Assembly: GCA_040954595.2 (NCBI GenBank)
Contig: CM082591.2
Coordinates: forward strand, 2,480,001-2,544,000
Source of the DNA: Balanoglossus misakiensis
Lineage: Eukaryota > Hemichordata
Length of the DNA stretch: 64,000 nt
Direction: 5' to 3'
Shown: positions 1 to 11,420 of the stretch, piece after piece
How positions within the stretch are numbered: position 1 is the first letter of the stretch
Layout of the letters: each line of letters starts with the position of its first letter
Translations under genes and position numbers: made by a program
Notes under the pieces: generated by a model
What the model was told of the DNA's origin: nothing
Databases searched by the model: none
What the model saw: the letters and a program-made list of their open reading frames with translations, nothing else

Positions 1-3000
1 GTTACCCACACTCAGCAAATATATAATAACGCTTACCTTTGAAAAAAAAACTTCACTGGCACCAGTTCTGGAATGACCAATCTGTATTCAAAACCTCTTC
101 CCGGAAAAGCCACGATTCTGGAAGTAATTACACGAGTGAAGTTGTCAAGTTATTTGGGATGCTCCCGGCTTGTAAATTCTGATTATAATGATAATCCCAA
201 ACTCCAAGAAAATCAGATCAACACAAAACACACAAAGGTGAGATAATCTTCAGAACACAGCGGTGTATGGGTCAGTAAACAATGTTGATGATTCATGAAT
301 CCGAGTTAAGAATGATTAAGAATCCAATTGGCTGTTCTACTTGGTCTATTGACATTGAAAATATAGATACGCTCATTATCTTGTGACACGTGTCGGATGG
401 ACGCGCGCGCGTCTGGGCGCGGCACAAACACGCGCGCGCGTTACTGAAATGTGCAAGAATGGTTCTCATGCAGGAATGAAAGAAAAACATAAAGGCATTT
501 ACAGTTATGATCATTCATTCGTTGACAAACAACAACAGCAGCAGCAACAACATCAACATCAACTTGACAACAACAACAACATCACCATCATCATCAACCA
601 CCACCACGAAGCATTTGATTACGTTGAATGTCAAAACCCATGAATAAGTTTGACTTTTCGATAAGAAAAAAGCGTCCAGAAACAATGTTAAAAGTTGGGA
701 ATTGAGATACGCATTATTTTCAATGACGTCATCGTCAGGAACCTAATGCTCTGTTAATTATACGGTTACATTCTTTGCTATTTTAACGTTACTTTGATGA
801 GTTTTCTATCGATCGTACCAGAGAATTCGTTTACGCTTGAGTAAAGCGTGATGTGGTATTGTTCGTGATCAGAGAACACCAATTCTGTCAGGCAGTGTGA
901 CGTAATTCTCTGCGTAAAAATACACGTCATCGCTACTGTGTTACGCAGACAACATTTGTTGATAACAGAAGCAGAGTTATAACGATCGATTATTCATCGG
1001 TCATCAATTAGCAAATATGCATGTTCGGGATTAATTCAAGTCCGGACTTATTCTTTTAAATTTGCATGGTCTGCGCAGGCCCTGTAGGAACGCTAGGAAG
1101 CACACGAGAAGTTTGCGTTGCGTATTACAAATATTTGATAAAAAATATCCGATATATCTCTCTCAAGTACAATGTTGTTCCGATACGCCATCCAGCATGT
1201 GGTGTTTGTGGAGAACTCAAGAGGACCTTCCCTATTGGCGGGAAGCCGCTGATAGGAGTGTTAAATACGAAGCCATATCCACGCATGTGTATTATACGAT
1301 GGTGTCTTGTAGCTCCGAAATACATTATTATATCATAGGGTATAGTTTATGTTATCAAAATAACTTTTGATGAGAACAGAGAAAAACAGGTGAAAAATAG
1401 AAAATGAAGAATTTTCATGTTTTTTTTTTAATTTCTCTGAGAGAAATGTCCCACACCCACATAAATTATCGTCATATTCATTTTCGCCGTTCGTCAGAAA
1501 CCGCGTCCGTATCGCAAAAACTTCAGTGCTCATATCAATCATCCCTGAAACACAACAACAGCTAATGAAGTGTATATTAAATATGTCTTATCGCGCCAAA
1601 TTATTGCACTGGGAAATGTCTCCGGCTGTCGTAGCGCTCTGCTCGGCGATGAGCGGTCCAATGAGATCCCTTCGTTGTCTGTCAATTTTGAGTTACGTGG
1701 ATACCCCTACAGTTTGAGAGTACTGGTTCATTTGATTTTGATCCGAGCTGACAAGACACATTCCTACCCGTAACACTTTAATACCGCTACAGCGGACATA
1801 GTGGTAAGTTTATTGTCCATTTTTTTACGATTTTTATCTAAAATTAACCTCCAAGTCGTGCGGCTACCGGAATTGAATTTTCTGTCTCAATTTCTCTCGC
1901 AACGCTCTCAATATGCAAAACGCTTCGGGGGGTTGGGATGTGTTCAATACGAAAGGGTTGATAACGGTCGTACGAGTACATCGCGGACGAAAAAGTATGG
2001 TGTATTGACGGTCTAATGTTAGCATCGCGCCGGTAAATGCGTTTACATCTTTCGTTCTTGCTGCTGTGACGAGTACCTGGTGAATTTGAGAGCCACGCGC
2101 GCGCGAGAGGGAGAGAGAGCGCGCGCGCGACAACTCCTCCAAATTATACAGTTAATGAAATTTAGAACACCAGTAGGTTGTTTAAAGCGCCCCTTTTACA
2201 AGCAATATATGGCTATATAATAGGTTTCGGTTCGACATCAACACTATACCGAGGTTGCTCCATGTCGTGTGGAAGATCATTACTTTTGACGGGTGATTCC
2301 GTCGCCATAGAAACTGATGGTCCGCGGTAATCCTTAGGTGGCCCTAGCGAGCGACAGCCCCCTGTACTGAAAACAATTCTCACTTCTCAGCAAGGTGGGC
2401 TTGTGGAAAATGTGGGCAGTTAAAACCGAAAATGGTGAGGCGTCACGCATTGCTACAAACCGATTAAATATGTACAGTTGATTTAAATTCATTCACTTCA
2501 AATAAAAACCCTGTAATTATCATGACTTCCATTTATTCGTTTGTTATTAATTCCTCAACGAACAGCTACTCCGTCTCATTTTAACGAACCATATACACAT
2601 GTACTGTATATCGCCGACTGCGAAGTCTATACGCTCAATGACATTGCTATGTTATTTAATGTTAAAACCTAAAATCGTTTTAATAACGTACCCCTCACAT
2701 CCAACCAATTTTGCCTATATTGACGTATGATAGTGCTTCTACAATTTCTAAAACAAAAATATGACAATTGTTATTATCGTTTATACATATCCTCAACAGA
2801 AAACAAAATAGGAACATTCCTACAAGCACTCAAAACATTGAAAACACCTCTTGGCGATTAAAGACCAATTTAACGTTATCAATATGGATGTTATTGTCTA
2901 ACATGCAACTGGATCATTCTGCTTTCATCTGAACATCATGACTTATTTTATCAAAACACAAATCAACAAGAGGAATGCTAAACAGACAGCGTTGCTTCGA

Positions 3001-4566
3001 TTGATGAAACGTGACTCCAACATGTCTGACTGCTGTACAGTGCATGTCGCCACATTTTGTCGTTTCACAATTAAATTTGTTACTTAAAATTTTATTTGTA
3101 TCAGATTTGCAACTGTTTTCCCGCCTTGCTATAGAAATCCAAAATTTCCATATTTCTTCACCACTGTCAGTGTCTTTATCCACCAAAAATTTGCAACACC
3201 TTTCTTATCAACGTCTGCTTTCCAAAAAATCTAACAATACTTGGATTATTTTTATTTTTTGAAAATATTCTCCTGATTTTGGCGGGAAGAATCAGACTAC
3301 AGAAAGGCTTGTCGAGTGTTCTTATTCGCAACAAAAGGAAATATCACATAGGTCTACTTTGTTTGGGTAGCATTGTACATATTTCATTGTTCGGTGTCGC
3401 TATCGTCTATTCTCGTTATTGCGTCGTGAGAATGCTACGAAACCTCAGTTGGCTTAGAAACTCCACTAAGCGCCAAAAAGGCATCTCGACTTTTTCACCT
3501 TCTCTTGATCCCCTTGTAGAGATGTCAAAATCCACAATTTTTTCAATCGCTCGAAAAGGTTGCCATGGCTGGTGCACAATGGCGCAGCCGGTGCGTTTTG
3601 ATGAGATTGTCAGAAATTGAAGCTGCCTACGCCGATGGAATTCTGCATCGTCAGCCGGAAACATTTTTGCCGCCATAGCCAGGCAACATTCATGTCACAC
3701 ACTTTTGTTCTCGGTCGTGTGAAAACACTATAGTTTTCCGAGTTGTTGCTGTCGCTATGATCATTTTGGGCGAAAATAAGCACTTGTAGGTAACATTCAC
3801 GCGGCATTTTGCACGGTTCGATTGCAACAGCCATATCGCGCGGAATCTGCATACACCTACAATAACAGCGCAGCACATCCGCCATATTGAATCTGTGAAC
3901 CATGCGTGAGTTTTGTGTCACCGTGTCTTTTCACCTCCCTTTTCAGTCCTCATATCTTATATTTGAATTAAATAAGCTTCCGAATATTAAGGGAATCTAG
4001 TTGAACGATTAAGAAGAGGGCGCAAAATCAATTGTTTATTTGTGCTTTCCCCAGGGACATAAACATACGGCGAATAGCAACGATTTAAATATGTGTCACA
4101 CACATGCATTGTTCTCGTCGATAAACAAGAGAGAATTTAATCATAATTAAAACCGTAGGAAAGCTGAATATCATATAAGAACATCTCATTTTAACGTAAT
4201 TGAAAATAAGCACATTTTTAATTTTAAAATACCACATTTTTATCGAATGATTTCACGTCGTAAGTGAAAATGCAAAATAGACTGAATACATTTTAATTTT
4301 TCACAGTTCGTACATACACTACCACAAATTGTTGACAATTTTTTCGTATTAATTAATTATTCTACAAGTATTGAATTTCTATCAGCGTTGTATTGTTTTC
4401 GTGACGAGAACATGTGGCAGACGACATGTAGATTCAATTTTTTTATTAAATTTAAAAGAGTACACTCTACCCCCGGCTGCGATAAAAATAGCTTGCCTCT
4501 CAGGCGGTCGACGGTATCATGTGTAAATCACACGGTGTGGTTGTTATCTGACAGTTACTGTTCGGT
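1..4566. other. Upstream flank without a recognised gene
   Basis: It holds alternating (CG)n tracts around 402-441 and 2097-2130, the trinucleotide repeat at 527-607, a perfect CRE palindrome (724-731) and GGCGGGAA words at 1238, 3118 and 3281. None of the short open frames resembles a protein I know. Confidence 0.6.
527..607. repeat. CAA/CAG/CAT trinucleotide-rich repeat
   Basis: Interrupted CAA, CAG, CAT and CCA triplets. The + strand frame gives a Gln/His run that is not evidence of a gene. Confidence 0.9.
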
Positions 4567-4769
4567 CACAGACAGAAATTGTCGTCTGCCCGCGTAATTT
4601 CAATTTTTTGTAAAATGGTCGTATCCATTTTCGACTTAATTTTGAACTTTTAGATGACGTCACGAGTGCCACAGACAGAAATTGTCGTCTGCCCGCGAAA
4701 TTTTGATTTTTTTCAATATTCGTTTCCATTTTATACTTAATTTTGAACTTTTTAGCTGTCGTCACGAGG
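4567..4769. repeat. Two-copy tandem repeat, unit about 102 bp
   Basis: Copies at 4567-4669 and 4670-4769 share CACAGACAGAAATTGTCGTC at the start, a central TTAATTTTGAACTTTT and a GTCACGAG end. They differ by scattered substitutions and small indels. Each copy carries GTCGTCTGCCCGCG. The first ends in a perfect TGACGTCA that is degraded to TGTCGTCA in the second. Confidence 0.85.
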
Positions 4770-7700
4770 GCTCGCTGAAATGAGATCAAATTGCGGAGGG
4801 ATTGTGGCAGCCCTCTCCACGGACCTCTCTTCCAAATTGATTTGCAAAATACGGTCGCGGATTTACAGGTGAGGTAATACGATTAGGAGTTTCCCGCGCA
4901 AAACTGCCCTTGTAAATCAAAGTCACGAGGACAAACGATACAATAAGTCGAATGCATTTAATTACATACACAAAAGGCGTTCTTACTAACTTGAATAAAT
5001 ACAAAAATTGTATCTCCCGCAATTTGGGTATACTAGTATGTAACTCTACCCTATATTACTGGCTATGCCCTATCCTTATTTTTCCACAAGCCAAGGTTTG
5101 CAGTAATTGATGTAATCACAAACTCTCATCTACTTGAAAATAAAATATTAATTTCAGCCAAAGGCGGGACTGGGTACTTTAATGAGGTTGGAGCTGGGGC
5201 CAGCGGATCTGCCCGACAGAAGTTGTACTCACTGTCTAGTCAAAGTAGTATGATTCTGCTCAATTGTCGTCTGCTCACTTGTCGTCTGAACACCGAGAAG
5301 TTTATTTTCGGGACAGTTTCTTAAAGTGGAGACTACCGGCCGCCAACAACAAAACAACAGTGACAAACTTGAACAGACCCAAAGCAACGTACCGCAAGGA
5401 CAAAAACACTAGCAACATTTTGGCAATTTTCCCTACTGACGTTCCTGTCATCAACCTGACTCCAGATGACGACACTGTCGATTTTGTAACATTTGGAAGA
5501 TCCAATGGCGGGAAATCAGTCGCCCCTCTTTGCGATTGTTACTTGCTGTTCGCCAGCGAGGATGCTCAGTCTCTGTTGGAATTTTCCCCGCTGGCGTGGG
5601 ATTTCCCCTTGTAATCTAATTAAAACTGCAGTAACCTCTTTCATGTATTTTATGCCTGATCACAGTCAACAGTAAACTTACTTCATATGTCCGTTAAATC
5701 TAATTCAATCGTAATTTCCCATTAAAATTGACCTCGGCCGTTTTTTTCCAAGCGGTAAGTGAACCCCTCCCAGTCTGACGAAAACTCGCCGCCCGACCGA
5801 GGAGGGCGCCCGGCGTGACCTTTTACCAGCCAAACTTACTGAAACCGACAGCGAAATATGGTGGGACGGGGTATAGGGCGCATAATAAACTGAAAATTGA
5901 AAATTCATTGCATTTCCGAGGAAATTTGATTACTTTTTCGCCGTCTGTCTTGCCAGATGACGATCGCTGCCATAGCATAATCACGCGAAAACCGTAACCC
6001 GGTGCGGACACCGGCTAAAGAGCTCGTTAACTCTGTGATTGTAGCGAAAATTATATTTAATAGAACATTTTTGCTCAATTTACCAGTAAACCAACGATCC
6101 GTGGAATCAAAGCTCACTAGACTACCGACTGTCAATGTTTACGCAGGACTTGAGTGGCACTATTTTCTCAAGTACGTCGGAACTTCTGATCTAGACTGGA
6201 AAGGAAATTGTTCGAAACTCAAAGTTCCAAACTACCATACGTTCCCGCCAAAACTAAAGAACCACTTCTCTCAGTATCTCCGTAATTTATCTTGCGTATG
6301 CAACTTATATCGGATTAGAAATATGAATCACTCGAATCTCTGTGTTCATTGATTAGATAGTATCTCTAACCTGCATCTATAGACATGTTTAAAGGGTAAA
6401 GGAAGTAATTCCTACCAAAGTCTGGTTTAAACCAGTATTAATGATATGAGTTAGGCGATTCTTGTGATAAGGTTGATAATATTCAGCAAAATGAAAAATA
6501 TTGCTAATAACTATTGATACCTGCACATAACCATTGACATTCATGACTAAAGAGCTCGTCAACGATTGATATTATGATTCTCATAACTATTGATAATGAA
6601 ATATTAAACTTTTAATACTTTGCTAGCATGGTATTCTCTTTATTTTTAAGAGCCACGTCAAGTTTCAGTGCGGTGTAAACTGAAATCCAAAATGGCCGCG
6701 AAACTCAATTTTAACTTTGTCAGAAGAAAGAGCGATTGTTGAACAAAAATTATCGATTTTCTTGAAAACAAGATCATGACCAACTTAATTTTCTTTTATA
6801 GGTTTCATAAACAGTCCAAAATTGAAAGATCTGAATGACATTTATTTTTCTTTAACATCTGTTCCTGGGTTGTCGTCTGCTCGTAAGCTCTTTGTTCCTT
6901 GAATGTCCCTGCCAGATCATCACAAATACCTACAATTAAACGGCACGGCCATTCAGTTGCGTGTATGCATATCATTAATAAACATGGCCGCCAGTTCTGT
7001 ACTGACATTTGCAGGCTTGTGTTTCATATTCCAAACACGACTGACAACAAAACTTAAATGCACTACACTATAAACTAGTTGGCTCTTTGCCAAATATCAA
7101 GGCGATCTTGCCAAAACGAGACATGTCGAAATTTGGGTTGTACATGTACATGGCTGGCCGGTCGACCTATCTCGCCTTCCCGCCATTTTTCCCGCCACGA
7201 AACAAAATATCGTGTAAAACTAAAGGTGCGCAGGCATGGTTAATTTATTTGACAATTGTGCTGGCATAGGTGATTACTCAGCAGTAATTATAGTATGTGG
7301 GCAGGGGCGTCTGAACGATTTCAGATTTCCGCATTTATCTTCCGACTAAAATGACATGACAACTTGCATTAAATTTCCTCCAGGAATTCGAGTCTACAAG
7401 CATATGTTGAATCCCAGTCGTTTACTTTGCTTGGGAATCGTACTATCGCCTTGAACCTGCTTATTTCTGTGATGAAACGATATCACAAGTTCAATATTCT
7501 AATCCCTGGTTTCTCACAAATCAGGAAAAATCTTAATGGAACCACACTGAGATATTGATTCAATAAATCAAAAATTCATGAACTTGAAATAATTCGCTAA
7601 ATTCCCTCCTTTGCGTGACTGCTAATGAAAAGGTACACTAAGGCTGATAAGCAGGAACGTAGGAAACGCTCCTCTGTGCTTAAAGGGAATACAACCAAAT

Positions 7701-10429
7701 GTAACACTTTAGACGTTCTGTCTCTACCCCGGTAGCTTTTCTTTAAAAGATTTTAGTCGAACAGTTCAGGTATATGGACAAGGATACACACATTCACTGG
7801 CGATGAGTTTGATAGGGGTAAATTATACATTCATATGGATGGCATTTTCAATAGTGTGTCGATTCATTCAGTTTTGCATAATATACTTACAACTTCGAAA
7901 TAGCAATTTGCGCATCGCATTAATAGCTTTACTGTAAGTAAGCTTCGGGTTTTCTTTCTTTTAAGGTCGTTTCTGTCAGGGCGAGACTTTGAGAGTTGCC
8001 CTCAGCCATTTTCTTCCCCTACAGATGTCAGTAGCTGACGACACAGAAGCAGAGCAGAGTCCTTTGTGAACATTTGGTTCTAGCGATCTCGGAGGCGAGC
8101 CCTTTGTTGGCTAAATGGAACTTGAAACAGCGATAAGTCCCAGTATCTCTCAATCAAGACAACTATTATAAGCCTTGCCGGGAGCGCATGAAACGGGCCC
8201 TGCGATTCGTTGTCCATTCTGCCTTGCCCAGGGTCTGCCTTAACAGGCCATTATCCCTGTGATGACTCTTTGGAAAAAAAGGGCGATTTTTTCCCCCGAA
8301 ACATCTGAACAACCAGCGAAAAACGCTACTCTCAACCTACATGTACATCTCATCTATTGTGCATGAGACTGTGGTCACCAACGCCAAAGTAGAACTTTCA
8401 TTTTTCACAAAATTAACTCCCATAACTTTTCCCACAATTTATCTAAATTTTTGGAGCAAGAACTGTTGGCTTTGGAGAATTATCTCCACTGCAGAAAACC
8501 AAACGTAAATCAAATGCAAAAGTTCAAAACTTCAACATTACAGGTCTACGAATGCCAATATGTCAGAAGGTCTATCCCGGGGTCACTCCAAGAGTTTAAA
8601 AGCAGCCGTCAAGTTTGTGTCATTGCAATCCCGCCAAAACGGAAATTCAATTCTTGAGACGTAAGCTTATCCTTTCTTGAAGATCCAGTCAACCAATCAC
8701 CGAGGTCAAAATGTCACGTGTTGCGATGACGTCAAGCCTGTCATCAATTGCTGATTTCGGCAGTATTTTATTTGACCATAGAATGCGTGCTGCTGTTATC
8801 ATTTTTTTTAAATTTTATATTAGCTCGAAATCGAAATGAGTAAAAATTGACGGGCAAGAAAATCACGGGTCGCGTGACATGGTAACTCGACTGTCATCGC
8901 TTCAATGATTTTACATTCAGAAACAAAGAACAGAATCACCCAATGTCGAGACCTAAGCATCATAATTTTCGCTCCAGTGGCCAAGTGGCTGCCCTCGCTC
9001 AATCGCTTTGAAGTTAAAACGACAATAAAACCAACTTTCCTATTGATAATTTCTTTTTTGTCAAAATTTAAGAGATGGAAATATACTTATTTAATGATTT
9101 ATCTCGGTAGCTGATCCCAGTAAATGAGCCCCGATAAACATGTATCAAGTCTCTCTGTTTTTGTCGGTAGACAAATCATTCCCGCCAAAACACGCAGACG
9201 AGAGTTTTCTTCCAGCTTACATCTCATTACAATCATGAAAGTTTGGGTTACAATATTAATCCACTCATTTTGTCTGTGAATCTTGAGGTACTGGCTCAAA
9301 TTAAATTATATTGTGATTTATCGACCTTGTCGCTCTAATTTTTTTACAGAAATTCATGTATATGATAGAAACGAGCGGTAACAGCGTTATAGAATTTAGA
9401 TTTGTGAAATTCCGCCATTTTGTTTCTTTCAATATGGCGGCTTTAAGATCTAGTCAGTTACGATATCTTATTAACTTCAGTTTTCTGTGCGTTTGTTTCC
9501 AAGATATTAATGTCGCAGTTAAAATAAGCGGCTACTTTTAGACGAAACTGGTTTCAAAATTAAGTTGAGAGACCCAACAGGAATAGACTAAAACATCACG
9601 CGGAATTCTACCCCTCACAGCAGTGTAGACCCACCTCACAACCCAAACACGGGCTCTGATGTATCACACTACAGCCTACAGTGCACACACCTCCCAAAGT
9701 GTTTTCAATTAATTAGATGTTAAATCGAATTTGCTATATGTTTCCCAGTGTGCGGCTCAGCGGCAGTCCCCCCACCTTTACTGTGATTATCAGAAGAAGC
9801 CCCTCGCTGCGCGCCACAATGGAGCGCGCGCTAACGTACAATTTTAGTATTGACTCATAAACAATGGCGGCTAATTTCTGATGGTTATACGACAATTTGG
9901 CGGCGATTTCTCGGGGACCGAGCGGAGGGGGGCGAATGATCTAATAAACACATTTAGCAACAAAGCTCACATAACCTTCTAACTCCGATTTAAAAAGGGG
10001 AAGAAAGGAAGAGAAAAAACTTGTGTCTATGGTTATTATTTAATAGTAGGCCGCTGTCTTCAAACGCTATTGAAAACAGCAAGCGGGCTTTTGACAAAAA
10101 GAGAATCGTACACGGGCCGGCTCTGCTCAGTATATTGCCCGGTTTCCCGCCGAAAGAACGGGAAATCAGAAAACCCACCTCCGTGTAGAGCTCACGTAAT
10201 TACGTATACATGGGACTTCATTAGCACACGTATGAATATTTTATTGCATAAATTTTCAATAATATTTTCCTTTACGCTACAGACGGGACAATCCCGCTGA
10301 CTTAATCACACTAGAATGAACAAGGACCATATAACATCTGAGACTGTTATAGCGTTCGACTGACGCCGATTCTTGAGTGCATTTTATTCAAGGAAAGTTA
10401 CTTTTTCGACTCTGCTAACTGCAAGAGGA
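4770..10429. other. Upstream flank without a recognised gene
   Basis: This part is rich in E2F-like words (5507, 6242, 7177, 7189, 9179, 10143) and TCGTCTG words (near 5266, 5281 and 6873), with an inverted CCGCCAT/ATGGCGG pair near 9412-9442. Open frames at 5264-5614 and 6002-6352 (116 codons each) are unrecognised. I see nothing notable in 7300-8650. Confidence 0.6.
6471..6595. promoter_or_regulatory. Cluster of ATTGATA sites
   Basis: TAACTATTGATA occurs twice (6508-6519 and 6584-6595), with the variants AACGATTGATA (6561-6571), TAACCATTGACA (around 6528) and GGTTGATAATA (around 6471). ATTGAT is the core bound by Onecut/Cut proteins. A homotypic enhancer is possible. Confidence 0.3.
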
Positions 10430-11080
10430 GTGTTTCGCGTGTGCTGCGCCTGTCAAAGTGACGCGGAGCATGTCACGTGCGCGCACTTACTTGGCGACGG
10501 TTCCGCGCCGCGACTATTACAGCGCGCCGTAGCCGTACCACTTGTACGTGTTAGTAACTGCGCCAAGCTTACAAATAGTGTTCAATTTTCCTCCATTAAA
10601 GATGTCAGGAACACGCGTTCAGCCCTCATATATCTATAAAAACTGCCCCCTTCCCGAAGTATGGAGACTTTAATTGGCACAGTTTGACAGCAAAGAAGCG
10701 TGGATCTTCAAAACTCGCTCAAAGTTTCAAGTTCTCTCTCTCACTCGCCCCGGCTTACGTTAGGGCAATTAGGGACCGAACGCAAACCCGATCACCGCAC
10801 ATAATTGGACAACTTTTATCCGACACGCAAATTATCGCGTGGACTCCCGGCCCTACGTGAGCGGAAAGACAATAGCCCATCACGAGGTGCCCCCAAGTTT
10901 CGTTCTTTTGCCAACCGACCGACAAGTGCTACAAGTTCGGAGGGATGGTCCGGACTTGGCTCGTCGCGCGCGCGACAGACGCTCACCGTGTCGCCCGCGC
11001 GCCCGAGTCCCTCCCCGGCGGACGGAGAATGCGTGTTTCGGCGCTAGGAGTGCGAGAGACGCGAGAGAAAGCGAGAAAAA
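10430..11080. promoter_or_regulatory. CpG-rich segment with a TATA box
   Basis: This stretch is much richer in CG dinucleotides than its surroundings and contains CACGTG, GCGCGCG and GGCGACG words, with TATAAAAA at 10635-10642. Overlapping open frames on the + strand (10805-11047 and 10839-11138) are Arg/Pro/Ser-rich, as expected from GC-rich noncoding sequence. It could be a CpG-rich promoter. No exon is recognised. Confidence 0.25.
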
Positions 11081-11219
11081 AAATCAGAGCCGCGCTGTTC
11101 GATTGTCGACCATTATTTTGATGCCAATGGGTGCATAAACAGCTCGAATGCATTGCCTGTGCAAGACAGCCGATGGAGGGCCTATTCAACATGAGGCGGA
11201 GTAGAGCTGCGTTTTATTA

Positions 11220-11420
11220 TACCAGGACCGCATATGTACACTTGTATGAAGCCCCTTTCGTAGTTATCAATAGCTGGGATAATAGCCCCTAATCTAATAA
11301 ATTATCTCTGCTTTCAGCTAAATCTGTTCGCTATAATTCAAGGGGCAATCACCTAATTTACATACGGGGATCTCGGCCAATCCTCGTGCCTCGCCTTGAC
11401 ATAAGCGAAACATTTCGAAC
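11220..11420. promoter_or_regulatory. Homeodomain-site-rich segment
   Basis: Several TAAT/ATTA cores lie close together (CTAATCTAATAAATTATC, CTATAATTC, CCTAATTTAC) in a non-repetitive stretch with no open frame. It is a candidate enhancer only. Confidence 0.25.

Noticed and set aside
3568-3584. GTTGCCATGGC, half of an RFX X-box
   Set aside because: The right half-site is missing.
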